Source: Cyanobacteria bacterium SIG30 (GTDB lineage: Bacteria > Cyanobacteriota > Vampirovibrionia > Gastranaerophilales > Gastranaerophilaceae). From it: a stretch of 64,000 nucleotides of DNA. The position numbers and the translations under genes are program-made. The notes beneath the pieces were generated by a model. It was given only the letters and a program-made list of their open reading frames with translations, made no database searches and had not been told where the DNA came from. Shown here piece by piece: positions 24,777 through 33,497 of the stretch. The stretch covers positions 89,518 through 153,517 of the forward strand of contig SUTW01000005.1 of NCBI GenBank assembly GCA_015152475.1. The letters run 5' to 3'. Position 1 is the stretch's first letter, and each line of letters starts with the position of its first letter.

Positions 24777-25682
24777 TTATCCGTCAATTTTAATCATTTT
24801 TTCGATGGTTTTGATGGCTTTTTGTGCAATTTTTTCATCAACTTTTATTTCATAATTTTCATCTTTTAAGGAATTATAAATATCTTCCAAATGAATTTTT
24901 TTCATATCTGGGCAAATTACGTTATCTTGAATTAAATTAATGTTTTTGTCTTTATAATCTCTTTTTAATCTGTCAACAACACCTTTTTCTGTTACTATCA
25001 CAAAATCTTTATGGGTGCTTTTATTTACATAATTCAAAATTCCTGTTGTTGAACCTATATAATCAACTAAATTTAAAACTTCCATTTTGCATTCTGGGTG
25101 AGCCAAAATTTTTGCATTTGGATATTGTTCTCTTGCTTTTTTAATTTGCTCTGTTGTTATTTCTGCATGTACTGGGCAATAACCTGAATAGCTTATAACA
25201 TCAATATTTTCCAGTTGCGAATTAACATATGTTCCAAGATTCATATCAGGGACAAACAGAACTTTTTCACATCCTAATTTTTTAACAACATTAACTGCAT
25301 TTGCGCTTGTACAGCAAATGTCACATTCAGCTTTTACTTCAGCAGTTGAATTAACATAGCATACTACTGGAATGTTAGGATTTTTTGCTTTAAATTCTTT
25401 AATTTTTTCAAGATTTATTGTATTTGCCATAAAACAGCCAACGTCTTTTTTTGGCAATAAAACTTTTTTATTTGGGGATAGGATTTTAGCTGTCTCCGCC
25501 ATAAAATACACGCCTGCAAAAACTATGATATCTGCATCGGTTTTATTCGCACATCTACTTAGATATAGGCTGTCACCCACAAAATCAGCAACTTCATCAA
25601 TTTCTGCATTTTGGTAACAATGCGCCAGAATGACTGCGTTTTTTTCTTTTTTTAATTTTTTTATATCATCTATTATTGACAT
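24777..25682 (-). CDS. nadA: Quinolinate synthase NadA
   Basis: 301 residues. It condenses iminoaspartate with dihydroxyacetone phosphate to quinolinate in de novo NAD synthesis and holds a [4Fe-4S] cluster. Signatures are AVILAHCYQNAEIDEVADFVGDS, FAGVYFMAETAKIL, CYVNSTAEVKAECDICCTSANA, FVPDMNLG and AHPECKMEV. Three cluster Cys are available in these blocks. The start overlaps the mnmA stop by one base (TAATG). nadB and nadC are not in the window. Confidence 0.96.
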   Translation of the reverse strand: MSIIDDIKKLKKEKNAVILAHCYQNAEIDEVADFVGDSLYLSRCANKTDADIIVFAGVYFMAETAKILSPNKKVLLPKKDVGCFMANTINLEKIKEFKAKNPNIPVVCYVNSTAEVKAECDICCTSANAVNVVKKLGCEKVLFVPDMNLGTYVNSQLENIDVISYSGYCPVHAEITTEQIKKAREQYPNAKILAHPECKMEVLNLVDYIGSTTGILNYVNKSTHKDFVIVTEKGVVDRLKRDYKDKNINLIQDNVICPDMKKIHLEDIYNSLKDENYEIKVDEKIAQKAIKTIEKMIKIDG

Positions 25683-26782
25683 TAATTAATAACCTCGTCT
25701 ATTATCCCGCCACCGAGTAATAAATCGTCTTTATATAATACTATAGATTGTCCGGTTGCGATAGAATTTTGTATATTTTCAAAAGTAACTTCAATTTTTT
25801 CTTCATTTATTGGCTTAACTAAAACAGGTGTAGCTTCTTGTGTTGAGCGAATTTTGGCAAGGCATTTAATTTCTTCTTCCAATTTTTCAAAAGCTATCCA
25901 ATTCAAATTATTTGCAATTATTTTATGGTTTAAGGTCTTATCTTTAAAGCCAACAATAACTTCATTTTTATCAGCATCCAATTTTAAAACATATAAAGGT
26001 TCAGGCGCACTTACCATAAGTCCTTTTCTTTGTCCAATTGTGTAATTCCAAAATCCTTTGTGTTTTCCTAAAATTTTTCCATTGATATCAACAATATTCC
26101 CTTCCATCGGTTCTTTTTGGAGAATATCATTGTAATCACCATTATAAAAATCTTGGCTGTCTGGCTTGTTGGCAGTTTCTATTCCAAAATCATTTGCCAT
26201 TTTTCTAATTTCTTCTTTTGTATATTCGCCAAGTGGGAAAAATATGTCCTTTAATTGATTTTGAGTTAATCTATACAAAAAATACGATTGGTCTTTTTTG
26301 TCATTCGTGTTTCTTTTGACAATATATCTTCCTTGTTGGTTTTTTTCAATTTTTGCATAGTGTCCGGTTGCAAATTTGTCAAATTCTATTCCCTGCTTTT
26401 TTGCATATTCAATAAGTGCACCAAATTTTATATTTGAATTACATATTACGCAAGGATTTGGAGTTCTGCCTTTTGAATATTCTTCTCTGAAATTTTCTAA
26501 AACTATTTCTTCATAAGCACTTGCACAATCTATTACATGAAATTCAATATTTTCTTTTTGTGCAAATTTTTTTATTTCTTCAATTTTTTTATTTTCGTCT
26601 TCACCAAGGCAAGCAGAATGTGTTTTTTGGTTATTGGCATTATTATTTTTAATTTTTTTGCAAGTTTCTGTTTCGCCCCAAATAGTCATAGTTACGCCTA
26701 TGACTTCGTGACCTTGTTTTTTTAGTAATAATGCTGTAGTTGATGAATCAACTCCACCAGACATTCCTACAAGAATTTTCAA
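25682..26782 (-). CDS. mnmA: tRNA-specific 2-thiouridylase MnmA
   Basis: 366 residues. It thiolates U34 of Lys, Glu and Gln tRNAs. The PP-loop is VGMSGGVDSSTTALLL. The catalytic Cys pair lies in TPNPCVICNSNIKFG (first) and in the LYKDDLLLGGGII-containing C-terminal part of the family architecture. GHYAKIE and KDQSYFLYRL are also present. The sequence ATTTKN-type insert near residues 40-60 is Asn/Lys-rich. The start codon is TTG, with AAGGAG eight bases upstream and an extended -10 (TGATAAAAT) on the minus strand at 26811-26819. It is translationally coupled to nadA. Confidence 0.94.
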   Translation of the reverse strand: MKILVGMSGGVDSSTTALLLKKQGHEVIGVTMTIWGETETCKKIKNNNANNQKTHSACLGEDENKKIEEIKKFAQKENIEFHVIDCASAYEEIVLENFREEYSKGRTPNPCVICNSNIKFGALIEYAKKQGIEFDKFATGHYAKIEKNQQGRYIVKRNTNDKKDQSYFLYRLTQNQLKDIFFPLGEYTKEEIRKMANDFGIETANKPDSQDFYNGDYNDILQKEPMEGNIVDINGKILGKHKGFWNYTIGQRKGLMVSAPEPLYVLKLDADKNEVIVGFKDKTLNHKIIANNLNWIAFEKLEEEIKCLAKIRSTQEATPVLVKPINEEKIEVTFENIQNSIATGQSIVLYKDDLLLGGGIIDEVIN

Positions 26783-26810
26783 ACTTAATGCTCCTTGCTT
26801 GTGTTTTTAA

Positions 26811-26819
26811 ATTTTATCA
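26811..26819 (-). promoter_or_regulatory. Extended -10 promoter of mnmA-nadA
   Basis: On the minus strand TGA is followed by TAAAAT, with a leader of about 25 nt to the TTG start carrying AAGGAG. Confidence 0.55.
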
Positions 26820-26835
26820 TAAAATTATTTTTTGA

Positions 26836-26843
26836 TATACAAT
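26836..26843 (+). promoter_or_regulatory. Extended -10 promoter of nadE, near-leaderless
   Basis: TGA followed by TATACAAT ends only 7 nt before the ATG at 26851, and no ribosome site is visible. The mRNA probably starts 0-3 nt before the ATG. Confidence 0.5.
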
Positions 26844-26850
26844 TTCTATT

Positions 26851-28461
26851 ATGAGAATTTTAATTGCACAAATCGACACGATTGCAGGTGATATTGAATA
26901 CAATTTTTCAAAAGTAAAGGATGCAATTAGTTATGCAAAAACTAATTGTGCTAATTTGGTTATTTTTCCCGAATATACTCTTTCAGGTTTTCCTTTTGGC
27001 GATATTTTTGAAAGACATAATTCGCTTTTTGATATTCAGGATAACATCTTAAATGAAATAAAAAATCTCAGCACAAATTTAGCAATCGTTATTGGCTACG
27101 TTGGCGATAGCTTGGAATCTGCTTTTAAAGTTTTTTCAAATTCGATTGAACTAAATGCGCAATCATTCGAATTAAATGGTTTAAATTTTTGTGTAGAATC
27201 GGGCTTAAATTCTGATTTATTGAAAAATAACAAAATTGATGTTTATTTGAATTGTTTATCATCTCCTTCAAGAGCTGGTTTGATACAAGAAAGAGAATCT
27301 TGTTATTCAAAATTTGCATCCGAAAATAATTTAAAACTTATCCATATTAATCAGGTGGGTTATTCAGATTCTTATGTTTTTGATGGCGCTTCATCAATTT
27401 ATAATGAAATTGGTAAAAAAGTTTTTTGCGCTAATTCGTTTGAAGAAGGTTTTTATTTGGTTGATAATTTTGAAGGTAAAATTTTAGAGACTTATTTTTC
27501 AAAATCTTTTGACGATTTCTCTATTTTAAATTACGAAGATGATCTTGAAAGATGTTTTGAAAGTATAATTTGCGGTATAAGAAGTTATTTTTCAAAAAAC
27601 GGCTTCAAGAAAGCTGTTCTGGGTTTATCTGGCGGACTTGATTCAACAATTTGCGCTTGTTTATTAAGATATGCACTTGGACAAGATAATGTCCTTGCAA
27701 TTTCTATGCCTTCAAAAATTACAACTTCTTTAAGTAAAAATGATGCAGGCGAACTTGCAAAAAATTTAGGTATAAAATATTTAGAATTGCCAATTGAAAA
27801 TGTGTATAAGAGTTTTTGTTCAGATTTTGATAATTTGTTTAATGATATTGATTTTGAAAGATATCAAAATTCTACAACTTTTGAAAATTTACAGGCAAGA
27901 TCTCGCGCAACAATTCTTTGGAGTGTTGCAAATGAATTTAAAAATACCTTAACTATTGCAACTTCCGATAAATCTGAACTTTATATTGGTTATGCAACCG
28001 TTAATGGAGATATGTCTGGTGGTTTTGCCCCAATTGCAGATGTATGTAAAACAAAACTTTTTGAGCTTGGAAAATATATAAATAAAAGATTTGGTGATAT
28101 TATTCCTTTGAGTATTTTAGAAAAAAGACCAGGTGCTGAATTAAAACTTGATGAAAATGGTATTCCTGTTTGTGCCGAAGATGAAAATATGCCGTATCAT
28201 TTTTTAGATGAAATAATATATCTTGTTGAAAACAAAGGTTATGGTTATTTTGAACTTTTAGAACATTTGTTCGAGTATGAAAAAGAACATCAAATTTCTA
28301 AATCTCAAAAAGAGGAATGGATTAAAAAATTCTATAATAAAATGAATTTTTCAACTTTTAAGTGGCATCTTTTGCCACCTTCAATTATAAATGACTACAA
28401 TTCAATCAATAGTGTTGAATATTATCAGCCTATTACTTCAAGAATCAAGTTTACAAAATAG
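26851..28461 (+). CDS. nadE: NAD+ synthetase with degenerate glutaminase domain
   Basis: 536 residues. The C-terminal half is a canonical NAD synthetase: VLGLSGGLDSTICACLL (ATP PP-loop, about residue 258), SRATILWSVANEF, TSDKSELYIGYAT and YGDM-like NGDMSGGFAPIADVCKT. The N-terminal half is a CN-hydrolase fold normally supplying ammonia from glutamine. Its Glu is kept (FPEYTLSGFP, residue 41). The segment that normally carries the catalytic Lys is deleted between residues about 95 and 108. The position of the catalytic Cys in the usual CEDxW block reads Gly (around residue 118, CVESGLN). The enzyme is probably ammonia-dependent despite its two-domain length. It diverges from mnmA-nadA, so the NAD genes are clustered. 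Confidence 0.9.
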   Translation: MRILIAQIDTIAGDIEYNFSKVKDAISYAKTNCANLVIFPEYTLSGFPFGDIFERHNSLFDIQDNILNEIKNLSTNLAIVIGYVGDSLESAFKVFSNSIELNAQSFELNGLNFCVESGLNSDLLKNNKIDVYLNCLSSPSRAGLIQERESCYSKFASENNLKLIHINQVGYSDSYVFDGASSIYNEIGKKVFCANSFEEGFYLVDNFEGKILETYFSKSFDDFSILNYEDDLERCFESIICGIRSYFSKNGFKKAVLGLSGGLDSTICACLLRYALGQDNVLAISMPSKITTSLSKNDAGELAKNLGIKYLELPIENVYKSFCSDFDNLFNDIDFERYQNSTTFENLQARSRATILWSVANEFKNTLTIATSDKSELYIGYATVNGDMSGGFAPIADVCKTKLFELGKYINKRFGDIIPLSILEKRPGAELKLDENGIPVCAEDENMPYHFLDEIIYLVENKGYGYFELLEHLFEYEKEHQISKSQKEEWIKKFYNKMNFSTFKWHLLPPSIINDYNSINSVEYYQPITSRIKFTK

Positions 28462-28471
28462 ATTTTAATGC

Positions 28472-28477
28472 TAATAT
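28472..28477 (+). promoter_or_regulatory. Extended -10 promoter of tRNA-Val
   Basis: TGC followed by TAATAT, about 12 nt before the mature 5' end at 28489. Confidence 0.55.
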
Positions 28478-28488
28478 ATTTTTGTTGC

Positions 28489-28564
28489 GGGCGATTGGCG
28501 CAGTTGGTAGCGCACTTGAATGACATTCAAGGGGTCACAGGTTCGAGCCCTGTATCGCCCACCA
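28489..28564 (+). tRNA. tRNA-Val(GAC)
   Basis: A 76-nt cloverleaf: acceptor GGGCGAT/ATCGCCC, anticodon arm CTTGA-ATGACAT-TCAAG giving GAC, T arm with GGTTCGAGCCC, discriminator A and an encoded CCA. Confidence 0.95.
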
Positions 28565-28585
28565 TATATTATTTTAGGAGATATA

Positions 28586-29428
28586 ATGCCAAGAGTTTCT
28601 GTTTTAATGCCCGTTTATAATACCAATGAAGAATTCCTTAAAGAGGCAATTCAAAGTATTTTAAATCAAACTTTTGGCGATTTTGAATTTATTATTTTGG
28701 ATGATGGCTCTAAAAATGATGTTGAATCTGTTATTAAATCATTTAATGATGACAGAATAAAATTTTATAAAAATGAAAAAAATATGGGTATTCCATATAC
28801 AAGAAATCGCCTTTTAGATTTGGCGAATTCAGAATATTTAGCGTATATGGATTCAGATGATACATCTTATCCAAATCGTCTTGAAATTCAGGTTAATTTT
28901 TTAGATAACAACCAAGATGTTGCAGTTGTTGGCGCAGGCTTAAAAATTTCTAATGATGAAATTTATATAAATAAATATGATTTAAAATATCTTGATGTTG
29001 TTCAACGTTGTTGTGTTCACAATAATGTTGTAATGATCAGAAAATCAATATTGGATAAATATAATATCAGATACAATGAAAATTATCCATCTGCCGAAGA
29101 TTATCATCTTTGGTCAAATATTATTAAATATTCAAGAATTGTCAATTTGCCAGATATTTTAATTGATTACAGAATCCATACAACAAACACAACAGTTTCA
29201 AAAAAAATACTTACTCAGGAATGTGATTTTAAAGTAAAAGAAGAAATGCTTGATTTTTTGACAGATGATGATAAATTAAAACAAAAATTAAGAAGAATTC
29301 TTTTTGATAATAAAAAAGTTAGTTTCTTGCAAAATATTTTTTCAATTCAAAATTCTGATCACTATAAATACAAAATTGTAAGAATTTTTGGTTTTAAATT
29401 TTATTTTATTAAAAAGGAATATAAGTAA
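28586..29428 (+). CDS. Family 2 glycosyltransferase
   Basis: 280 residues. The GT-A fold is shown by SVLMPVYNTNEEFLKEAIQSIL, ILDDGSKND and the DxD motif AYMDSDDTSYPNRLE. It transfers a sugar from a nucleotide donor, probably to a cell-surface polysaccharide or lipid. Substrates cannot be read from the sequence. The C-terminal tail has FGFKFYFIKKEYK, a short motif also seen at the ends of the other GT2 proteins here. Start 28586 has AGGAG nearby; the longer frame from 28520 runs into tRNA-Val. Confidence 0.9.
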   Translation: MPRVSVLMPVYNTNEEFLKEAIQSILNQTFGDFEFIILDDGSKNDVESVIKSFNDDRIKFYKNEKNMGIPYTRNRLLDLANSEYLAYMDSDDTSYPNRLEIQVNFLDNNQDVAVVGAGLKISNDEIYINKYDLKYLDVVQRCCVHNNVVMIRKSILDKYNIRYNENYPSAEDYHLWSNIIKYSRIVNLPDILIDYRIHTTNTTVSKKILTQECDFKVKEEMLDFLTDDDKLKQKLRRILFDNKKVSFLQNIFSIQNSDHYKYKIVRIFGFKFYFIKKEYK

Positions 29429-30250
29429 ATGGTAAAATTAAGTATTATAACTGTTTGCTACAATATAAAAGATGACATTGAAAAAACTTGTGAAAGTATA
29501 GTAAATCAAAGCTGGCAGGATTTTGAGTGGATAGTTGTTGACGGTGGGTCAACGGATGGTACTTTGGAAATTTTAAAAAAATATCAAGATAGAATAAATA
29601 TTTTAATTTCAGAAAAAGATAATGGCATTTATAATGCAATGAATAAAGGTATAAAACTTGCAAGCGGTAAATACTTAAATTTCATGAATGGCGGCGATAG
29701 TTTTTATCATAATAATATTTTAAAATCTATTTTTGACAATAAAGAATATTTATCAGATGTCTTGTATGGCCATGGTTACAGAAAACTTAATAATCCCGCC
29801 AATAATGTTTCTTATGCACCGCAAGTTTTAAATAAGGATTTTTTATTTTTCCGTACTATTCATCACCAATCAGCTTTTATTAAAAAGGATATTTTTGAAA
29901 AATTTGGCTTTTATAATGAAAGTTATAAAATTGTAAGTGATTATGAAATGTGGCTTATTTTGTATAATAATAATGCCTCATTTGAATATTTACCCTACAT
30001 TGTTTCTGAATATACTTTAGGTGGTATTTCAACAAATTATTTGACAAGAAAACTTGCGTCATCAGAAAGACAAGATGTTATTTTAAAATACTTTACTGAT
30101 GATGAATTAAAAAAATATTATAAAATGTGCATTGAACAAATTGAATTTTCTTTTTTAGATAAAATATTATCTTTTAAAAGATGCGCTATGCCAAATTCAA
30201 AAGTTATCACAATATTTGGATATTCATTTATTTATTTAAAGAAAAAATAG
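29429..30250 (+). CDS. Family 2 glycosyltransferase
   Basis: 273 residues, starting directly after the previous stop and so co-translated with it. GT-A motifs are SIITVCYNIKDDIEKTCESI, VVDGGSTDGTLEIL, SEKDNGIYNAMNKGI and the DxD-like MNGGDSFY. The C-terminus IFGYSFIYLKKK again matches the F-G-[FY] tail of its neighbour. It probably acts in the same surface-glycan step. uvrA follows from its own promoter. Confidence 0.9.
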   Translation: MVKLSIITVCYNIKDDIEKTCESIVNQSWQDFEWIVVDGGSTDGTLEILKKYQDRINILISEKDNGIYNAMNKGIKLASGKYLNFMNGGDSFYHNNILKSIFDNKEYLSDVLYGHGYRKLNNPANNVSYAPQVLNKDFLFFRTIHHQSAFIKKDIFEKFGFYNESYKIVSDYEMWLILYNNNASFEYLPYIVSEYTLGGISTNYLTRKLASSERQDVILKYFTDDELKKYYKMCIEQIEFSFLDKILSFKRCAMPNSKVITIFGYSFIYLKKK

Positions 30251-30255
30251 TTTTG

Positions 30256-30264
30256 TGGCATAAT
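30256..30264 (+). promoter_or_regulatory. Extended -10 promoter giving a leaderless uvrA mRNA
   Basis: TGG followed by CATAAT ends 6 nt before the ATG at 30271, so the predicted start is the A of the ATG. No Shine-Dalgarno and no good -35 are seen. Confidence 0.5.
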
Positions 30265-30270
30265 GTTTAT

Positions 30271-33099
30271 ATGAATGAAAACATTATCGTAAAAGGTGCA
30301 AGAGAAAATAATTTAAAAAACGTTTCTGTTGAAATTCCAAAAAACCAACTTGTTGTTTTTACTGGTGTTTCAGGATCAGGCAAAAGTTCTTTGGCTTTTG
30401 ATACTATTTTTGCAGAAGGTCAGAGAAGATACGTTGAAAGTTTGTCAGTTTATGCAAGGCAGTTTTTGGGCCAGATGGATAAACCAGATGTTGATTCTAT
30501 TGATGGGTTATCACCCGCAATTTCAATTGACCAAAAATCAACAAGTAATAACCCAAGGTCAACAGTTGGGACAATAACTGAAATTTATGATTATTTAAGA
30601 CTTTTATATGCAAGAGTCGGCACACCTTATTGCCCGAAATGTGGCAAACCAATTGTTCCTCAAACAATTGATGAAATTACATCAAAAATTATGTCTTTGA
30701 ATGAGGGGACAAAGATTCAGATTATCGCACCAATTATAAGAGGTAAAAAGGGTGAGTTTCAAAATATAATTGATGAATTAAAACAAGATGGATTTTTAAG
30801 AATTAGAATTGATGGGAAAGTTTATAATCTTGATGAAGATGACATTGAACTTGAACGAAATGTTAAACATAATGTCGATGTTGTAATAGACAGACTTGTC
30901 ATAAAGGATAATATTTTATCAAGATTGACAGATAGTGTTTCTTTGGCACTTTTGAAATCTAAAGGACTTGTTATTGTTGATATTGTTGGGGATAGAGAAG
31001 AAACTTATAGCGAAAAACTTTCTTGTCCTGATTGTAATTTAAGTTTTGATGAATTAAGCCCTAGAATTTTTAGTTTTAACAATCCTTATGGTGCTTGTAG
31101 TGTTTGTCATGGACTTGGTGCTCATTATGAAGTAACGGCTGACCTTGTTGTGCCTGATGCAAATAAAAGTATTTTGGGGGGCGCGATTTATCCTTGGGCA
31201 AGAACAGGTAATGATTATTATAAAGATATTTTGGTTGCTGTTTGTAACCACTACGATATTGATATTGATGCGCCTTTTAAATCACTAACACCTGCGCAAA
31301 AAGGAATTATTCTTTATGGCAATGGTGATGAAAAAATTAAAATGCGCTATAAAGATTTTGGAACAAAAAGATACAGAGAGCATAATTTACCTTTTGTTGG
31401 TGTTATTCCGTATTTAATGAAAAAATATGAATCATCTGATTCCGAAATCATAAGGGCTGAAGTTCAAAAATATATGTCATCAATTCCTTGTAAGGCCTGC
31501 AATGGTGCAAGGCTTAATAAGTTTGCGCTTTCTGTTAAAATTCTTGATAAAAATATTTTTGATTTTTGTTCTTTGTGTGTTCAGGATGCGTATAATTTTG
31601 TTTCTGAATTATTTTTGAAATTAGACGCATTTAAACTTGAAATTGCAAAACAGATTCTTGATGAGATTAGGGCCAGATTAAAATTTTTATTAGATGTTGG
31701 GCTTGATTATTTAACTTTAACCAGAAACTCTTCAACATTGTCGGGCGGGGAAGCTCAAAGAATAAGACTTGCAACTCAAATCGGAAGTGGATTATCAGGT
31801 GTTTTATACGTGCTTGATGAACCATCAATTGGTTTGCATCAAAGAGATAATGACAGATTAATTGAAACTCTTAAACATTTAAGAAATTTAGGTAATACTC
31901 TTGTTGTTGTTGAACATGATGAAGACACCATAAGAAATGCAGATTATATTGTTGATATTGGTCCAAAAGCTGGTGAACATGGTGGTAAAATTGTTGCAAA
32001 AGGAACTATTGACGATATTTCTGCTTCAAAAAAATCTTTAACAGGGAAATATTTAAGCGGTGAAAAAGAAATTCCTATTCCAAAAAAAACAAGAGAGGGA
32101 AATGGTAATTTTCTTCATGTTATGAATGCAAGTCTAAATAATTTAAAAAATATCGATGTAGATATTCCGCTTGGAAAAATTGTTGCAGTTACTGGTGTTT
32201 CCGGTTCTGGCAAATCAACATTAGTTGACGATATTATTCATGAATATGCTTTACACAAATTATTATCAAATAGACCAAAACCACAAGGTATTGATGAAAT
32301 TTTAGGTTTTGAAAATATTGATAAAGTTGTTTGTGTTGATCAATCGCCAATCGGAAGAACTCCAAGAAGTAATCCTGCAACTTATACAGATGTTTTTACA
32401 CACATAAGAGAGCTTTTTGCAAAAACAAATGAAGCAAAGGTCAGAGGGTATAATCAAGGTCGATTTTCATTTAATGTTAAAGGTGGACGTTGCGAAAAAT
32501 GCAAGGGTGACGGCCTTATTAAGATTGAGATGAACTTTTTATCTGATGTTTATGTTAAGTGTGATGTTTGCCATGGGAAAAGATATAATCAGGAAACTCT
32601 TGAAGTTAAATATAAAGGAAAAACAATTTCTGATGTTTTGGATATGACGGTAAGTGAAGCGCTTGAATTTTTTAGTAATATCCCAAAAATTAAGCAAAGA
32701 CTTCAAACTCTTTATGATGTGGGGTTAGATTATATTCATTTAGGGCAAAGTGCTACTACTTTATCTGGCGGCGAAGCACAAAGGGTTAAACTTGCTGATG
32801 AATTAAATAAAAGACAAACTGGCAAAACTTTATATATAATGGATGAGCCGTCAGTTGGTCTTCATTCTTATGATATTGATAAATTGGTTAAGATTTTACA
32901 TAAATTAGCTGATGCTGGTAATACAATTCTTATAATTGAACATAATCTAGATATCATAAAATGTGCCGATTATATTATTGATTTAGGTCCTGAAGGTGGT
33001 CAGGGTGGCGGTGAAGTTATTGTGGCTGGAACACCTTATGAAATTGCTAAATCTAAAAAATCTTACACGGGAAAATATTTAAAAAAATTCTTTAATTAA
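30271..33099 (+). CDS. uvrA: Excinuclease ABC subunit UvrA
   Basis: 942 residues, the family length. It is the damage-sensing ATPase of nucleotide excision repair. Two ABC modules are complete: Walker A FTGVSGSGKSSLAFDT and VTGVSGSGKSTLVDDI, signatures LSGGEAQRI and LSGGEAQRV, Walker B VLDEPSIGLH and IMDEPSVGLH. Zinc modules include CPKCGKP, CPDC with CSVCHGLG, and CEKCKGDG with CDVCHG. The start at 30271 (MNENIIVKGARENNLKNV) fits the family; the longer frame from 30181 overlaps the glycosyltransferase. Confidence 0.98.
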   Translation: MNENIIVKGARENNLKNVSVEIPKNQLVVFTGVSGSGKSSLAFDTIFAEGQRRYVESLSVYARQFLGQMDKPDVDSIDGLSPAISIDQKSTSNNPRSTVGTITEIYDYLRLLYARVGTPYCPKCGKPIVPQTIDEITSKIMSLNEGTKIQIIAPIIRGKKGEFQNIIDELKQDGFLRIRIDGKVYNLDEDDIELERNVKHNVDVVIDRLVIKDNILSRLTDSVSLALLKSKGLVIVDIVGDREETYSEKLSCPDCNLSFDELSPRIFSFNNPYGACSVCHGLGAHYEVTADLVVPDANKSILGGAIYPWARTGNDYYKDILVAVCNHYDIDIDAPFKSLTPAQKGIILYGNGDEKIKMRYKDFGTKRYREHNLPFVGVIPYLMKKYESSDSEIIRAEVQKYMSSIPCKACNGARLNKFALSVKILDKNIFDFCSLCVQDAYNFVSELFLKLDAFKLEIAKQILDEIRARLKFLLDVGLDYLTLTRNSSTLSGGEAQRIRLATQIGSGLSGVLYVLDEPSIGLHQRDNDRLIETLKHLRNLGNTLVVVEHDEDTIRNADYIVDIGPKAGEHGGKIVAKGTIDDISASKKSLTGKYLSGEKEIPIPKKTREGNGNFLHVMNASLNNLKNIDVDIPLGKIVAVTGVSGSGKSTLVDDIIHEYALHKLLSNRPKPQGIDEILGFENIDKVVCVDQSPIGRTPRSNPATYTDVFTHIRELFAKTNEAKVRGYNQGRFSFNVKGGRCEKCKGDGLIKIEMNFLSDVYVKCDVCHGKRYNQETLEVKYKGKTISDVLDMTVSEALEFFSNIPKIKQRLQTLYDVGLDYIHLGQSATTLSGGEAQRVKLADELNKRQTGKTLYIMDEPSVGLHSYDIDKLVKILHKLADAGNTILIIEHNLDIIKCADYIIDLGPEGGQGGGEVIVAGTPYEIAKSKKSYTGKYLKKFFN

Positions 33100-33188
33100 C
33101 TAATTCTGATATTAATTCCACTTGGGCGATTTTATTCTTTTAAATTTTTCTCATAATAGTTTTTGAGTATTTTAAAAAGGAGATTATT

Positions 33189-33452
33189 ATGTGTAAAACT
33201 TATGATGCGATTTATGAACTTAGAAAGCATGTTGATTCCTCTTATTTAATTGTTTGGGTGGATGATACAAAAATTAAAGGCGAGCTTTATTGTTGCGACG
33301 ACAGAGATTGTAAATGTTTCAAAGATGTTATTACTTTAAAAGACGCGACAATTTCTTGTCCAAAAACAAATAGTGAACATAAAATTAAATGGATTAATGT
33401 TCCATCAATGTGGGTTAAGGCTTTTGCTTTTGAATGTTGTTTAATGGATTAA
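33189..33452 (+). CDS. Small Cys-rich hypothetical protein
   Basis: 87 residues with eight Cys, several in pairs (CCDDRDCKCF, ECCLMD), and hydrophilic between. No family is recognised. The Cys spacing suggests metal binding or redox sensing. AAGGAG precedes the ATG and a perfect terminator follows, so it is a real monocistronic gene. Confidence 0.7.
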   Translation: MCKTYDAIYELRKHVDSSYLIVWVDDTKIKGELYCCDDRDCKCFKDVITLKDATISCPKTNSEHKIKWINVPSMWVKAFAFECCLMD

Positions 33453-33482
33453 AAAAATAAGGGGTAACCCCTTATTTTTTTA
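33452..33482 (+). terminator. Terminator after the small Cys-rich gene
   Basis: A perfect 13-bp stem AAAAAATAAGGGG / CCCCTTATTTTTT with a TAA loop. Confidence 0.92.
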
Positions 33483-33491
33483 TGCTAATAT
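33483..33491 (+). promoter_or_regulatory. Extended -10 promoter giving a leaderless U32 gene mRNA
   Basis: TGC followed by TAATAT ends 6 nt before the ATG at 33498, and no ribosome site is present. The spacing is the same as at uvrA. Confidence 0.5.
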
Positions 33492-33497
33492 TAATTT

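Noticed and set aside
28520..28585. Longer N-terminus for the first GT2 gene
   Set aside because: It runs through tRNA-Val; the ATG at 28586 has its own AGGAG and begins the GT2 fold.
30181..30270. Longer N-terminus for UvrA
   Set aside because: It overlaps the preceding glycosyltransferase and is not part of the UvrA family sequence.
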